From: Geoalkalibacter subterraneus
Lineage (GTDB): Bacteria; Desulfobacterota; Desulfuromonadia; Desulfuromonadales; Geoalkalibacteraceae
Reading direction: 5' to 3'
Assembly: GCF_000827125.1 (NCBI RefSeq)
Contig: NZ_CP010311.1
Location: 1,674,001 to 1,738,000 of the forward strand
Length of the DNA: 64,000 nucleotides
The position numbers and the translations under genes were made by a program. The notes beneath the pieces were generated by a model. The model saw only the letters and a list, made by a program, of their open reading frames with translations. It was not told the origin of the DNA and did no database searches. Below are positions 28,459 through 38,308 of this stretch, one piece after another; the stretch's first letter is position 1, and each line of letters starts with the position of its first letter.

Positions 28459-29433
28459 ATGTTGACTGCTGTTGCTGCCGTTGTTTTCGGGTTGGCGCTG
28501 CTGGTCTGGAGTGCGGATCGTTTCGTCGAAGGGGCTGCAGCAACGGCGCGCCATTTCGGGATGCCCCCCCTGCTTATCGGCATGGTCATTGTGGGGTTCG
28601 GCACCTCGGCGCCGGAAATGGTCGTTTCCGCCATCTCCGCTCTGCAGGGCAACCCCGGCATCGCGCTCGGCAATGCCTACGGTTCCAATATCACCAACAT
28701 CGCGTTGATCCTTGGCATCACTGCCCTGATCAGCCCCATTACGGTGCATTCCCAGGTCCTGCGCAAGGAACTGCCGCTTCTGACAGGCGTGACGATCTTC
28801 GCCGCCCTGCAACTGATTGACGGCCAGATCTCGCGCCGCGATGCCGTCGTGCTGCTTGCAGTTTTTGCCCTGTTGATGGGATGGACCATATATCAGGGGA
28901 TGCAGAAAAAAGACGATCCCCTGGCTTCCGATGTGGAGCAGGAACTCGCCGCTCAGACGGTCCCCCTGCGCAGTGCTCTGCTGCGACTGATCGGCGGCCT
29001 GGTGCTGCTGGTTATCGCCTCGCGCGTGCTGGTGTGGGGCGCGGTCGATATCGCCCGCAGCTTCGGGGTGAGCGACATGATCATCGGGTTGACCATTGTC
29101 GCCATCGGCACATCGCTCCCGGAGCTGGCCTCCTCCGTTCTGGCCACCCGTAAAGGGGAGCACGATATTGCCCTGGGCAACGTGCTGGGCTCCAACCTCT
29201 TCAACACCCTGGCGGTCGTTGGTATCGCCGGCTCCATTCATCCCATGGCCGTCGGACCGGAGGTTCTTTCACGCGACGTGGTGGTGATGGGCGTTCTGAC
29301 CCTGTCGCTGTTTGTGCTCGGCTACGGCATGCGGTCGAGGGCCGGGCGCATCAATCGCATCGAGGGTGCGCTGCTGCTGGCGGCTTATATCGGCTACACC
29401 GCCTACCTTGTGCGCAGCGTCTTCGCGGCTTGA
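28459..29433 (+). CDS. calcium/sodium antiporter, YrbG type
   Basis: A 324-residue CaCA-superfamily exchanger with two inverted alpha repeats: VGFGTSAPEMVVSAISAL with GNAYGSNITN, and AIGTSLPELASSVLATRKGE with GNVLGSNLFN. About ten membrane segments are visible. It exchanges Na+ (or H+) for Ca2+ across the inner membrane. ATGGAGATACC precedes the ATG. The 95-nt leader shows no recognisable metal riboswitch. Confidence 0.92.
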   Translation: MLTAVAAVVFGLALLVWSADRFVEGAAATARHFGMPPLLIGMVIVGFGTSAPEMVVSAISALQGNPGIALGNAYGSNITNIALILGITALISPITVHSQVLRKELPLLTGVTIFAALQLIDGQISRRDAVVLLAVFALLMGWTIYQGMQKKDDPLASDVEQELAAQTVPLRSALLRLIGGLVLLVIASRVLVWGAVDIARSFGVSDMIIGLTIVAIGTSLPELASSVLATRKGEHDIALGNVLGSNLFNTLAVVGIAGSIHPMAVGPEVLSRDVVVMGVLTLSLFVLGYGMRSRAGRINRIEGALLLAAYIGYTAYLVRSVFAA

Positions 29434-29502
29434 CCTTGACAATCCTGATAATGATGCCTACCTTGCCTTTCGAAATTATATCCACAAGGAGGATTCTGAT
29501 CC

Positions 29503-31356
29503 ATGTCCGAGAAAGAACAAGTCGAAAAAGGCACCATCTCCATTCATACCGAAAATATTTTCCCCATCATCAAGAAATGGCTCTACAGCGACCATGAAAT
29601 TTTCCTGCGCGAGCTGGTCTCCAACGCGGTCGACGCCATTCATAAGCTGCAGCATGTCAATGTCATCGAAGGGCTGCAGATTGCCGACGATTACGCCATC
29701 GACATCAGCGTCGACAAGGACGCCGGCACCCTGACCGTCAAGGACAACGGCATCGGTATGACCGCCGATGAAATCCGCAAATACATCAACCAGATCGCCT
29801 TCTCCTCCGCCGAGGAGTTCGTGCAGAAGTTCAAGGATATCGAAGATAAGAATCAGATCATCGGCCATTTCGGCCTGGGGTTCTATTCCTCCTTCATGGT
29901 CGCAGACAAGGTGGAGATCCGTTCCCGTTCCTACCAGAAGGATGCAGCAGGCGCGCACTGGAGCTGCGACGGCACCACCAGCTACGAACTCGAAGAGGTC
30001 GACAAAGAGGATCGCGGCACCGAGGTCATCCTGCATCTCAGCAAAGACGAAAAGGACTATCTCGAACCTTCCCGCATCCGCGAGATTCTCAAGAAATACT
30101 GCAACTTCCTGCCGGTGCCCATCCGGCTTGCCGGCGACGTGGTCAACGACAGCGAGCCGCTGTGGATCCGCTCCGCCTCCGAAATCAAGGATGAGGAATA
30201 CGTCGAGTTCTACCGCAAGCTCTACCCCCTATCGGATGACCCCCTGTTCTGGATTCACCTCAATATCGATTTCCCTTTCAATCTCAAAGGGATTCTGTAT
30301 TTCCCCCGTCTCTCGACCGAATTCGATGTGACCAAGAGCCATATCAAGCTGTACTGCAACCAGGTGTTCGTTTCGGACAACTGCCCGGAACTTATCCCGG
30401 AATTTCTCACCCCGCTGCAGGGCTGTCTCGACGCTCCCGACCTGCCGCTCAACGTGTCGCGCAGCTACCTGCAGAACGAACCCCAGGTGCGCAAGATCCG
30501 CGAAGTGATCAGCGGGCGGGTGGCTTCCAAGATTGTCGATCTCGCCAAACAGGATCGCGACCAGTTCGCCGAGATCTGGGACAACATCCACACCTTCGTC
30601 AAATACGGCATGATGCGCGATGACAAGTTCTTCGACAAGGTCAAGGATCAGGTCATCTTTCGCACCACCGCAGAGAACAAGTACACGACCCTGCCCGAAT
30701 ATCTCGAGCGCAACAAGGAGCGCCACGAGAACAAGATGTTCTACGCCAACGATGAAGCCGCCCAGGCCACCTATCTCAGGATGTTCAAGAACCAGGGGCT
30801 TGAGGCGCTGATTCTCGATGCCATGATCGACAGCCACTTCATCCAGTTCCTCGAGATGAAACAAAAGGGGGTGACCTTCGAGCGGGTTGACGCCGATGTG
30901 ACCCAGAACCTGATCGATGAGGACCAGGGGTCAAAGCTGGTGGAAGGCGAAGATGAAAAAACCGCCGACGAAAAAATCAAGACCGCCTTCGAGGAACTGC
31001 TTGGCGAGAAAAAGGGGATGACCGTACGGGTCGAAAGCCTCAAAGACCCCTCGGTGCCCGCCATGGTTCTGCTCTCAGAACACACACGCCGCTTCAAGGA
31101 GATGACCCGCATGATGGGCAAGGAGCTTGGCGATGCCATGGAGGAATACACCCTGCTGCTCAATAAAAACAATCCCGTTGTGAAGAAAATCCGCGCCATG
31201 AAGGAAGAGGGCAGGCAGGAAGACGCCCGCCTGCTCGGCCAGCAGATCTACGATCTGGCCATGCTCAGCCACAAGGCTTTCGATAAGGAGCAGATGGAGG
31301 ATTTTCTGGAGCGCAGCAATAAAATTCTTGAAATGGTGGGTACAGCGGAAAAATAA
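29503..31356 (+). CDS. htpG: Hsp90-family chaperone HtpG
   Basis: A 617-residue cytoplasmic ATP-dependent chaperone. The GHKL ATPase domain shows FLRELVSNAVDAIHKL, VKDNGIGMTADE and IGHFGLGFYSSFMVADKV. The middle domain contains the conserved LYVSDNCPELIPEF-like region (here VFVSDNCPELIPEFL) and LPLNVSRSYLQ. The C-terminal dimerisation domain is present and there is no eukaryotic MEEVD tail. AAGGAGGATTC precedes the ATG. A terminator-like hairpin follows. Confidence 0.98.
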   Translation: MSEKEQVEKGTISIHTENIFPIIKKWLYSDHEIFLRELVSNAVDAIHKLQHVNVIEGLQIADDYAIDISVDKDAGTLTVKDNGIGMTADEIRKYINQIAFSSAEEFVQKFKDIEDKNQIIGHFGLGFYSSFMVADKVEIRSRSYQKDAAGAHWSCDGTTSYELEEVDKEDRGTEVILHLSKDEKDYLEPSRIREILKKYCNFLPVPIRLAGDVVNDSEPLWIRSASEIKDEEYVEFYRKLYPLSDDPLFWIHLNIDFPFNLKGILYFPRLSTEFDVTKSHIKLYCNQVFVSDNCPELIPEFLTPLQGCLDAPDLPLNVSRSYLQNEPQVRKIREVISGRVASKIVDLAKQDRDQFAEIWDNIHTFVKYGMMRDDKFFDKVKDQVIFRTTAENKYTTLPEYLERNKERHENKMFYANDEAAQATYLRMFKNQGLEALILDAMIDSHFIQFLEMKQKGVTFERVDADVTQNLIDEDQGSKLVEGEDEKTADEKIKTAFEELLGEKKGMTVRVESLKDPSVPAMVLLSEHTRRFKEMTRMMGKELGDAMEEYTLLLNKNNPVVKKIRAMKEEGRQEDARLLGQQIYDLAMLSHKAFDKEQMEDFLERSNKILEMVGTAEK

Positions 31357-31386
31357 ACCTCCCAAATAAACATTGGCACCCAAAAG

Positions 31387-31419
31387 AGCAGGGCGGAAAA
31401 GCTATTTCTCCGCCCTGCT
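31387..31419 (+). terminator. hairpin after htpG
   Basis: An 11-bp stem AGCAGGGCGGA / TCCGCCCTGCT with an 11-nt loop. The T-run after it is poor, so it may be a rho-assisted or mRNA-stabilising end. Confidence 0.55.
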
Positions 31420-31429
31420 GCAGTTTCAG

Positions 31430-31920
31430 AGCACCTTTTAACAGTAAAGGTAGCAGGAGAAAGCGTTTCGTCAAGAACGGACGGAAAGAAAAAAGGTACT
31501 GAAATTACGAAGAAAAAAGTGGTTCATTAAGGAAAGGCTCTGTCCTGGTGTGATTCCTTTTATGTCAGAATGAAAAGTCATCACGAAAGTGTCACCTGTG
31601 AGCGACAGCACTCAAGCCGAGAGGGGGGGAAGGAAAAGATGCATCTGACAATGGAATGGAGAATTATTCTGTCTGCTGATAGCGACAAAAAGGGGAACCT
31701 GTTTCAGCGAAAGCTAATAATTAAGTGTGCGAAAAGCCGACAAAAATGTTGATTTGCCTATCATTCTAGAGTTAGTATTCACACGCAATTCAAAAAGTGG
31801 GTATAGCGTTCTGTAATTAGAAAATTTATTGTTTTTACGACGTTTTCAATCGCCTGAAATTACAAAGTAAATTCTGTCGCTATTTGAAGGGGGCGCGAAA
31901 CTTACATATCTGATAGAAAG
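31430..31920. other. gene-free A+T-rich leader region upstream of the acyltransferase
   Basis: About 490 nt with no protein I can support; a 60-codon frame (31570-31752) has no family features. By eye the stretch is more A+T-rich than the neighbouring genes. It ends at a sigma-54 promoter, so it is the expected place for enhancer (UAS) and IHF sites of that promoter; I cannot define them. Confidence 0.5.
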
Positions 31921-31938
31921 TTGGATTTGATTTTGCTA
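31921..31938 (+). promoter_or_regulatory. sigma-54 (-24/-12) promoter of the first acyltransferase gene
   Basis: TTGG-ATTTGATT-TTGCTA: GG at 31923-31924 and GC at 31935-31936 with exactly 10 nt between. Predicted start of transcription is near 31948, leaving about a 42-nt leader before the TTG start at 31990. Confidence 0.72.
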
Positions 31939-31989
31939 TCAACTAGGGAGGTTTCAATTGCTGCCCACCACTCAGGGAGGAATCAAATT

Positions 31990-32604
31990 TTGCTTAAATT
32001 TGCACGTATTCAACCGGAGGATCATCCGGAGTGTTTTCGTGAGATTTTAAGGCTTCGATATAACGTTTATTGCCTTGAAAGAGGGTTTGAGAAAGTTTCG
32101 GATCATCCGGACGGCCTCGAAACCGATGTCTATGACAACAGATCGGTTCATTTTGCCGCGTTCTATGAATCAAATGGAGAAGTGGCCGGAACCGTTCGAT
32201 TGATAAAAAACAGTCACCTCGGCTTCCCTGTTGAAAAACATTTTGGACTGGATCTTGATCGCATGGTCGGTTGCCGCGATCAGGTCTGTGAAATCTCCCG
32301 CCTGTCCGTTCCCAGAAAATACCGTTCAGATTATAACATTGTGAGGGGTCTTTTTGAATGTGTTGCCCTGGAGAGCAGGCGGCTCGGAGTGACGCACTGG
32401 TGTGCCGCGATGGCCCAGGGCCTGCCCCGCCTGTTGAGCAAGCAGGATATTCATCTCAAGAAAATAGGGCCGGAGATCGAGTTCCATGGCCCCAGGGCGC
32501 CGTATTTCGGCAGAATTGATGATATTGCTTCGCGCCACAATGCCTACGCTCTTTACCGCGGAGACCTGCAGGTCGGAAAGGTTGCTTCCAGCCTAGCCCT
32601 GTGA
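31990..32604 (+). CDS. PEP-CTERM/exosortase-associated acyltransferase (N-acyl amino acid synthase-like)
   Basis: A 204-residue GNAT-fold acyltransferase resembling the exosortase-associated family, some of which make long-chain N-acyl amino acids from acyl-ACP. Hallmarks are RLRYNVYCLERGFEK, CEISRLSVPRKYR, GVTHWCAAMAQGLPRLL and IGPEIEFHG. The frame extends back to 31921, but that stretch is a sigma-54 promoter. The TTG at 31990, 9 nt after AGGGAGG, is the better start. It shares its pattern with the acyltransferase at 39425. It converges on the ThiF gene, overlapping it by 12 nt at the 3' ends. Product not deducible. Confidence 0.82.
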   Translation: MLKFARIQPEDHPECFREILRLRYNVYCLERGFEKVSDHPDGLETDVYDNRSVHFAAFYESNGEVAGTVRLIKNSHLGFPVEKHFGLDLDRMVGCRDQVCEISRLSVPRKYRSDYNIVRGLFECVALESRRLGVTHWCAAMAQGLPRLLSKQDIHLKKIGPEIEFHGPRAPYFGRIDDIASRHNAYALYRGDLQVGKVASSLAL

Positions 32605-33468
32605 TAGAGATCTGCGGATCATTCGCAGCGCAAACCAGGCTTTAAGCCTTTGCAGCGGATTGTTGCCTCCGCCCCACACTCGGGAAGTTTTGAACTTGCG
32701 CAGCATCAGGTCGATCTGGATGTAGTGGGGGACGGGTTTGACTTTGCCGCGTTGGCAGAGGATCTTCGCCACCTCTGCGGCGACAAGCGCCGAGGCCAGC
32801 GTGCAGGACGGCGCCACCGCCGGCCCTTTTTTCGCTTTGAAGCTGACTTTGGAGAGATCCATGTATTTTTTCTGATAGGGCCAGGGGGCCACTCCGACGG
32901 CAAAGGCCGCGATCTTCTCCTCGTAGCTCATCCCTTCGCGAATTCCGAAATACTGATCGAATGTCATCCCATCGGGGGCAAAAACCTGCAGAGTGCCTCC
33001 AAATCCCAGGGGCGCTGATGTCAGTGCGTAAATCCCCATTTCGCGCGAGGTGTTGAACAACAGACGCCTGATATCAAATTCAAAAAACTCCATTCCGTCG
33101 ACATACAGGTCCGCCTCCTGCAGAAACTCGGTGACATTCTTTGTCGAGATCCCTTCCTTGTAGAGATGAACCTCCGCTTCGGGGTTAATGTCGCGGATCA
33201 TTTCCCCAATCACCTCGGCTTTATGCCTTCCGACGGTACTCTGATAGGCTCCAAACTGGCGGCTGATGTTTTCGCGCTCAAATTCATCGAGATCAGCCAG
33301 GCTGAATTTTCCGATCCCCATGCGCGCCAGGGTCAGGGCATGAATGCCGCCCACGCCTCCGCAGCCTGCGATGGCAACATGCGATTGCAGCAGCTTCTGC
33401 ATGTCGTTTTCGGAAAGAAGGCCGATATTGCGCGAAAATTCATGTGAAATCAGATCATTTACCTGCAT
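32593..33468 (-). CDS. ThiF/MoeB-type adenylating (E1-like) enzyme
   Basis: A 291-residue protein with the E1-like fold: nucleotide loop AGCGGVGGIH (residues 34-43), the ATP site DLDEFERENISRQ (Asp59, Arg70), Lys83 in GRHKAEV, and a candidate catalytic Cys222 in VAPSCTLASALVAAEV. The zinc CxxC pairs of MoeB/ThiF are absent. Such enzymes adenylate a C-terminal carboxylate of a protein or a small substrate. No ubiquitin-like or ThiS-like partner is nearby. The ATG at 33468 is preferred because the region beyond is promoter-like. It lies divergent from the RND operon and converges with the acyltransferase gene. Substrate unknown. Confidence 0.85.
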   Translation of the reverse strand: MQVNDLISHEFSRNIGLLSENDMQKLLQSHVAIAGCGGVGGIHALTLARMGIGKFSLADLDEFERENISRQFGAYQSTVGRHKAEVIGEMIRDINPEAEVHLYKEGISTKNVTEFLQEADLYVDGMEFFEFDIRRLLFNTSREMGIYALTSAPLGFGGTLQVFAPDGMTFDQYFGIREGMSYEEKIAAFAVGVAPWPYQKKYMDLSKVSFKAKKGPAVAPSCTLASALVAAEVAKILCQRGKVKPVPHYIQIDLMLRKFKTSRVWGGGNNPLQRLKAWFALRMIRRSLSQG

Positions 33469-33496
33469 TTGGAACCCCCGGAATAAAGTGAACTCA

Positions 33497-33512
33497 GGCA
33501 TGGAATCTGCAA
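33497..33512 (+). promoter_or_regulatory. candidate sigma-54 promoter for the LolA-barrel-RND operon
   Basis: AGGCATGGAATCTGCA: GG (33497-33498), 10 nt, GC (33509-33510). The -24 GGCA and -12 TGCA cores are kept but the flanking T positions deviate, so it is weaker than the other three sites. Confidence 0.45.
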
Positions 33513-33672
33513 AAAGCATGCAAAAAATTAAAGTTTCATTACCCCAAAAGTGCTGCTACCCAGACAAATTAAAGTCAAAGAGAGATTTCATGGTCAAAAT
33601 CACGGGAATCTGCTATGTCTGAAAATTCCTGATTCGCTAAATAAGGTTAAAATAAGGACTTTGGAGTCAAAA

Positions 33673-34494
33673 ATGCGTCATCTTCGATTCAACTCGATCA
33701 TAACAAAAGCTGCTATTGTTTTTACTGCCTTTTTGCTGGGAGGAGGCTTGACCAGCTTCGCCTCTGAAAGCCACCCTGCCGCAGGCTCCGAACTTTCCGG
33801 GCGTGAGCTGGCGCAAAGAGTTTATGATCGCCCCGTCGGCGAGGATATGACATCTCATGCCGTTATGGAGCTGATCTCAGCAAAAGGCTCGGTTCGCAAG
33901 CGCGAATTTCAGGTTTACGGCATGGATCAGAAGGGCCAGCGAAGCCAACTTATTCGTTTTACTTCGCCGGCCGATATCAGCGGGACCGGATTTCTGGTGT
34001 TTGAGAGAGGGCAGGGCGATACCGAGCAGTTTCTTTACCTGCCGGCCCTGCGGCGAACACGGCGCATTGTTTCGAGCCAGAAAGGTCACAGCTTCGTGAA
34101 TAGCGATTTTTCCTACGAGGACATGGAGCGTCGCCCCGTAGATAGCTGGAGCCATAAGATTGCCGGCTCGGAAAAAATCGGACCGATGGTGACCCTTGTT
34201 TTGGAAAGCCGTCCGAAAGAAGACACCACCAGCAGCTATACCCTGGTCAAAAGCTGGGTCGCACCGGAGATCGATATGCCGCTGCGCGTCGAGTACTACC
34301 AAAGAAATGACCGTCTGGTCAAAACATACCAGGTCCTCAGCCTGGAGAATATTCAGGGGTACTGGACCGAAACCAAGGTCGTGATGGAAGATGCAGAAAG
34401 TGGCCATAAAACCATCATTGCCAATCTTGAAACGTCCTACGACACAGGCCTCTCCGATGACATTTTTACTCAAAGGTATCTTGAGAGCCAGTAA
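33673..34494 (+). CDS. periplasmic LolA-like outer-membrane lipoprotein-sorting protein
   Basis: A 273-residue secreted protein. The N-terminal signal (IVFTAFLLGGGLTSFASES) is followed by a LolA-like beta sheet (VRKREFQVYGMDQKGQRSQL, FLVFERGQGDTEQFLYLPAL, SDFSYEDMERR, IDMPLRVEYYQRNDRLVKTY). Proteins of this type accompany MMPL/RND pumps and are thought to carry lipids or lipoproteins across the periplasm. It overlaps the next gene by 38 nt and forms an operon with the barrel and pump. Confidence 0.83.
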   Translation: MRHLRFNSIITKAAIVFTAFLLGGGLTSFASESHPAAGSELSGRELAQRVYDRPVGEDMTSHAVMELISAKGSVRKREFQVYGMDQKGQRSQLIRFTSPADISGTGFLVFERGQGDTEQFLYLPALRRTRRIVSSQKGHSFVNSDFSYEDMERRPVDSWSHKIAGSEKIGPMVTLVLESRPKEDTTSSYTLVKSWVAPEIDMPLRVEYYQRNDRLVKTYQVLSLENIQGYWTETKVVMEDAESGHKTIIANLETSYDTGLSDDIFTQRYLESQ

Positions 34495-35968
34495 CCCCGG
34501 CCGTCGAGTTTTTTTTGTCGCTCTGTGGTGTGCTGCAGTTGTTCTGGCGTCACAATCTTTTGCTGAGCCGGTCGATTCTGCCCCCGTGGACTCAGGACGA
34601 ATACTGTTGTTTGACGATGGAAGCGAGGCGAAGCCTGAGGCTGTTGCTTCGGATCAACCCCCGGCTTTCGACCTTGGGGGAATGATCGAGCTCCGCGGCG
34701 GCACCGATCTGCACGACGACGATTTCAATGAACACGACAAGCTTGTGCGCGGCGTCGGACGTTTATGGCTCGAGTGGCCGGCGCAGGGGATGAAGCAGCT
34801 CGGGGGCTGGCGCTCCCGATTATACCTCTCAGTTGAAGCCGATTACCTCTACATGGGGAATGATCGCTCTCAGCGGGACTTCGATCTTGAGCTCTATGAA
34901 AACAAGCTCCTGCTGGCAAACGGCCCCTTTGAAATCGAACTCGGAAAGCAGATTGTCCGATGGGGAAAGTCCGATCAGCTCAGCCCCGTTGACAACCTCA
35001 ATCCGCAGGACCTGCGCGAATTTATCGTTCCGGAACTCGAGGATCGCAAGCTCCCCGTATGGATGGCGCGCGCCCGCTGGTTTTTCGACGGATGGACGGC
35101 AGAGGGGGTTTTCATCCCCTGGCACGAGTCTGCCGATATGGACTATTTTGACAGCGACTGGGGGATTTACCGCCACGTTAAGGGCGATGTGAGGGATGCG
35201 GCCCTGCCGGAGGACTTGAAAGATTACCTCATGGGGCTGCGCGTCGCTGAAAACGACCCACCCAACACATTGAAAAACAGCGAGTTCGGTGCCCGGGTTA
35301 CCACCACGATCGGACGTTGGGACTGGGGGGCGAGCATTTTTCACGGCCGTGAAGATCTGCCCTTTTTCGGAAAATTCCCCATAAAAAACCTGGCACTTCC
35401 CGGGTCGTTTTCTTCTCGGGGGGTTCTTCAGGCCCTCGATGATGCCGTCCTGACAGATGAGCGGATCGAGGTCTATTACCCGCGCCAGACCATTGTCGGC
35501 CTCGAATTTGAATCCACTCTCGGGGTCTTCGGGGTGCGCGGCGAATCAGCGTACATCGACCATACTTCATTCCTGCTCAATGATCTCACCTCGGATACCC
35601 GCCCGGTACTGCATACAGTTGTCGGGGGAGATTACACCGGTGTCTCCGGTTTTTACGGCAACCTTCAATTATCTCACCGCTATATCCACAATTACGACGA
35701 CTCCATCATGTATTTCGACCGGCATAATGTTTCGCTGCTGGGAGAAGTCCGGCAGGAAGGGCTGCGCGGAACTGTCGAGGGCTACCTGCGGTTCAACTAC
35801 GATCTGCACGACGGTGGGTATTACCTGGAACCCGGCATTGTTTACAGCGGTGTGAAAAATCTCGACCTCACCCTCGGCCTCAACATCTTCGGGGGTGATC
35901 AGGATACGTTCCTCGGCTATTACGACGATAACGACCAGGTGTTCCTCAAGGCCAAATACCATTTTTAA
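34457..35968 (+). CDS. outer-membrane beta-barrel protein (DUF1302-like)
   Basis: About 503 residues from ATG 34457, with an N-terminal signal (FFVALWCAAVVLASQSFAEP) after a basic n-region. The body has many alternating aromatic/polar strands (RLYLSVEADYLYMGN, VRGESAYIDHTSFLLNDL, GYLRFNYDLHDGGYYLEPGI) and ends VFLKAKYHF, with the C-terminal Phe typical of outer-membrane barrels. KQIVRWGKSDQLSPVDNLNP resembles DUF1302-family proteins that travel with MMPL pumps. The frame is open upstream in the previous gene; the chosen start gives the signal peptide. Confidence 0.8.
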   Translation: MTFLLKGILRASNPGRRVFFVALWCAAVVLASQSFAEPVDSAPVDSGRILLFDDGSEAKPEAVASDQPPAFDLGGMIELRGGTDLHDDDFNEHDKLVRGVGRLWLEWPAQGMKQLGGWRSRLYLSVEADYLYMGNDRSQRDFDLELYENKLLLANGPFEIELGKQIVRWGKSDQLSPVDNLNPQDLREFIVPELEDRKLPVWMARARWFFDGWTAEGVFIPWHESADMDYFDSDWGIYRHVKGDVRDAALPEDLKDYLMGLRVAENDPPNTLKNSEFGARVTTTIGRWDWGASIFHGREDLPFFGKFPIKNLALPGSFSSRGVLQALDDAVLTDERIEVYYPRQTIVGLEFESTLGVFGVRGESAYIDHTSFLLNDLTSDTRPVLHTVVGGDYTGVSGFYGNLQLSHRYIHNYDDSIMYFDRHNVSLLGEVRQEGLRGTVEGYLRFNYDLHDGGYYLEPGIVYSGVKNLDLTLGLNIFGGDQDTFLGYYDDNDQVFLKAKYHF

Positions 35969-35986
35969 ATTTCAGGGACAACAGAC

Positions 35987-38266
35987 ATGCTGAAAGAACT
36001 CGTCGGCAAAAATTGCGATCTGATTTTCCGCCACTCCCGCCTGTATCTTGCGTTTCTTATCCTGCTGACAGGTTTTTTCGGGTATTTCTACGCCAACCTG
36101 CCTGTCGAGACCTCTGTCGAATCACTGATTATCGAAAACGATCCCGACCTTGAGTTTTACGAGAGTTTCAAGGATCAATTCGGTGAAGATGAATTTCTGG
36201 TGGTGGGATACGAGAGCCCCCGCATGTTCACCGATGAATTTCTCGACCGGATTGATCTGCTGACGCTGGACCTGGAGAATATCTCCGGTGTGCGGGAAGT
36301 GGTCAGCATCACGAGCGTGGAGGATATTCTCGGCACCGAGACCGATTTTATCGTACAACCCCTCGTGCCTTCACGCCCGGAAGGCGAGCAGGAAATCCGG
36401 CATATCCTGGAGCGCATCGAGCGAAACCCCCTGATCAAGGGGAACGTCGTCTCCGAAGATCTGCAGGCCGGGTTGTTTCTGATTCGCACGACCGGCAGTG
36501 AGGACGATGGTTTTGACGCCCGCCTGGTGGCGGATGTCATGGCGTTTTTCAGCGAACATCCACAGCTTCCCGAGGGAATCGACTTTCATGTGGCCGGTTG
36601 GCTGGTCACCGATACCAGCATGGCCTCCTACATGAATCGGGATATGGCCTTTTTCATGCCCATCACCTATGTGCTGATCGCCGTGCTGCTGTGGGTTTTC
36701 CTGCGCAACCTGCCGGCCGTGACCATCTCCTTGATCAATATCAGTATCTGCCTGGTCTGGACCATGGCCTTTCTGTACTTTGCCGGTGGCGCCATGAGCC
36801 CCATGACCTCGATCCTGCCGCCTCTGATCATGGCGCTGGTGGTTTCCGACAGCATCCATATCCTGCAGAAGTTTCTGCAGACGCAAGGGGCCGATCTGCA
36901 GAAACGCATCAGGGACGCCATGCAGCGTCTTGCCGTTCCCTGTTTTCTCACCAGCCTGACGACCGCAATCGGTTTTTCCAGCCTCGGGCTCAGTGATATC
37001 CCCCCCATCCGTCATTTCGGGTTTGCCGCGGCGGGGGGAATGCTGGTCGAATTTTACCTCTCAATGACACTGATTCCCCTGGGGTTGTGGCTGTGGGGGA
37101 AAAAACGCCCGATCGCTGCTCAGAGCAAAACGGTTTTCAAGGGACTTGATCGTATCAGCGAGTGGACCGGGAGCCGGGTCACCCTCTGGTACAAACCAGT
37201 TCTTGCCGGCTCCATTGCGGTTCTGGCCCTCTTTGTATACGGGGCAACACAGTTGCAGGTGGAAACCAATCTGCTTGAATATTTCCGGTCGGGCAGTGAG
37301 ATCCGCCAGGATACCGATTTTGTCGACAGCCGCCTCGGCGGGGTCAATACCCTTGAAATCTCACTGCGCAGCGATGAGCGGGAGTATTTCCTGGAGCCGC
37401 AGAACCTCGAAAAAATCGAGGCGATTTCTCGCTACCTTCAAGAGATAGAGGTCGTCTCAAAGACGACGTCCCTGGTCGACTTCCTGAAACAGATGAACCA
37501 GGCGTTTCATGCCGACCAGCTCGAGCATCACGTGCTGCCGCAAAGTCGCCAGCTCGCCGCCCAGTACCTGCTGCTCTACGATGGAGATGAGCTGCGTAAC
37601 TTTGCCGACCTGGATTACAGCTGGGTGAGAATATCGGCACGCCTGACCGAACACAGCTCCCAGCGACTCAACCATATCATCTCCGATATCGACGAGTATC
37701 TCACGCGCACCATTGACGACCCCGCGATCGAGGTGAACATCACCGGTAAAACTTTCCTGGTCAACAAACTGGTCAAGAGCATTGTCGAGAGTCAGGTCAA
37801 AAGTCTCTCCACCGCGTTTGTCGTCATTTTCCTGGTGTTGTTCTTCGTGTTCCGTTCCTTCAAACTGGGGTGCCTGTCCATTATCCCCAATGCCCTGCCT
37901 ATCATTATGAATCTTGGCGTCATGGGGTTGTTCGGCATCCCGCTCAATACCGCGACGGCCATAATCTCTGCCGTCGCCCTCGGCATCGCCGTCGATGATA
38001 CCATCCATTTCCTGACCGAATACCAGCACCAGCGGGAAAGCGGCACGCCACGCGCCGAGGCCATCCGTGCCAGCATCAACGAAAAGTTCAGCCCGATCCT
38101 GTCGACGTCCCTGATCCTTGTCTTTGGTTTCGGGATTCTGGTCTTCTCCAGCTTTGTGCCGACCGTTCAGTTCGGTTTCCTCTGTGCGTTGATCATGCTT
38201 TTTGCGTTTGTCAGCGACCTGATCATTCTGCCTGCGGCCTTGATGGTGGGGGCGGTACGGAAATAA
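35987..38266 (+). CDS. RND/MMPL-family exporter
   Basis: A 759-residue inner-membrane pump with the two-fold RND layout: TM1 near 20-40, large periplasmic loop, TM2-6 about 220-365, TM7 about 410, second loop, TM8-12 about 620-755. Motif GIAVDDTIHFLTEYQ in the second half and VVSDSIHILQKFL in the first are typical of COG1033-type lipid or hydrophobe exporters. With the LolA-like protein and the barrel it could form a route from inner to outer membrane. Substrate unknown. Confidence 0.9.
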   Translation: MLKELVGKNCDLIFRHSRLYLAFLILLTGFFGYFYANLPVETSVESLIIENDPDLEFYESFKDQFGEDEFLVVGYESPRMFTDEFLDRIDLLTLDLENISGVREVVSITSVEDILGTETDFIVQPLVPSRPEGEQEIRHILERIERNPLIKGNVVSEDLQAGLFLIRTTGSEDDGFDARLVADVMAFFSEHPQLPEGIDFHVAGWLVTDTSMASYMNRDMAFFMPITYVLIAVLLWVFLRNLPAVTISLINISICLVWTMAFLYFAGGAMSPMTSILPPLIMALVVSDSIHILQKFLQTQGADLQKRIRDAMQRLAVPCFLTSLTTAIGFSSLGLSDIPPIRHFGFAAAGGMLVEFYLSMTLIPLGLWLWGKKRPIAAQSKTVFKGLDRISEWTGSRVTLWYKPVLAGSIAVLALFVYGATQLQVETNLLEYFRSGSEIRQDTDFVDSRLGGVNTLEISLRSDEREYFLEPQNLEKIEAISRYLQEIEVVSKTTSLVDFLKQMNQAFHADQLEHHVLPQSRQLAAQYLLLYDGDELRNFADLDYSWVRISARLTEHSSQRLNHIISDIDEYLTRTIDDPAIEVNITGKTFLVNKLVKSIVESQVKSLSTAFVVIFLVLFFVFRSFKLGCLSIIPNALPIIMNLGVMGLFGIPLNTATAIISAVALGIAVDDTIHFLTEYQHQRESGTPRAEAIRASINEKFSPILSTSLILVFGFGILVFSSFVPTVQFGFLCALIMLFAFVSDLIILPAALMVGAVRK

Positions 38267-38308
38267 ACGGTATGGGGTAGAAGAAGGGCGGGTGATTTGA
38301 GAATAAAA

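Noticed and set aside
31570-31752. 60-codon open frame upstream of the acyltransferase
   Set aside because: No ribosome site, no recognisable pattern, and composition like non-coding sequence.
33673-33690. A further GG-N10-GC pattern (TTTGGAGTCAAAAATGC) at the start of the LolA-like gene
   Set aside because: It overlaps the ribosome site and start codon, so transcription would begin inside the gene; chance match.
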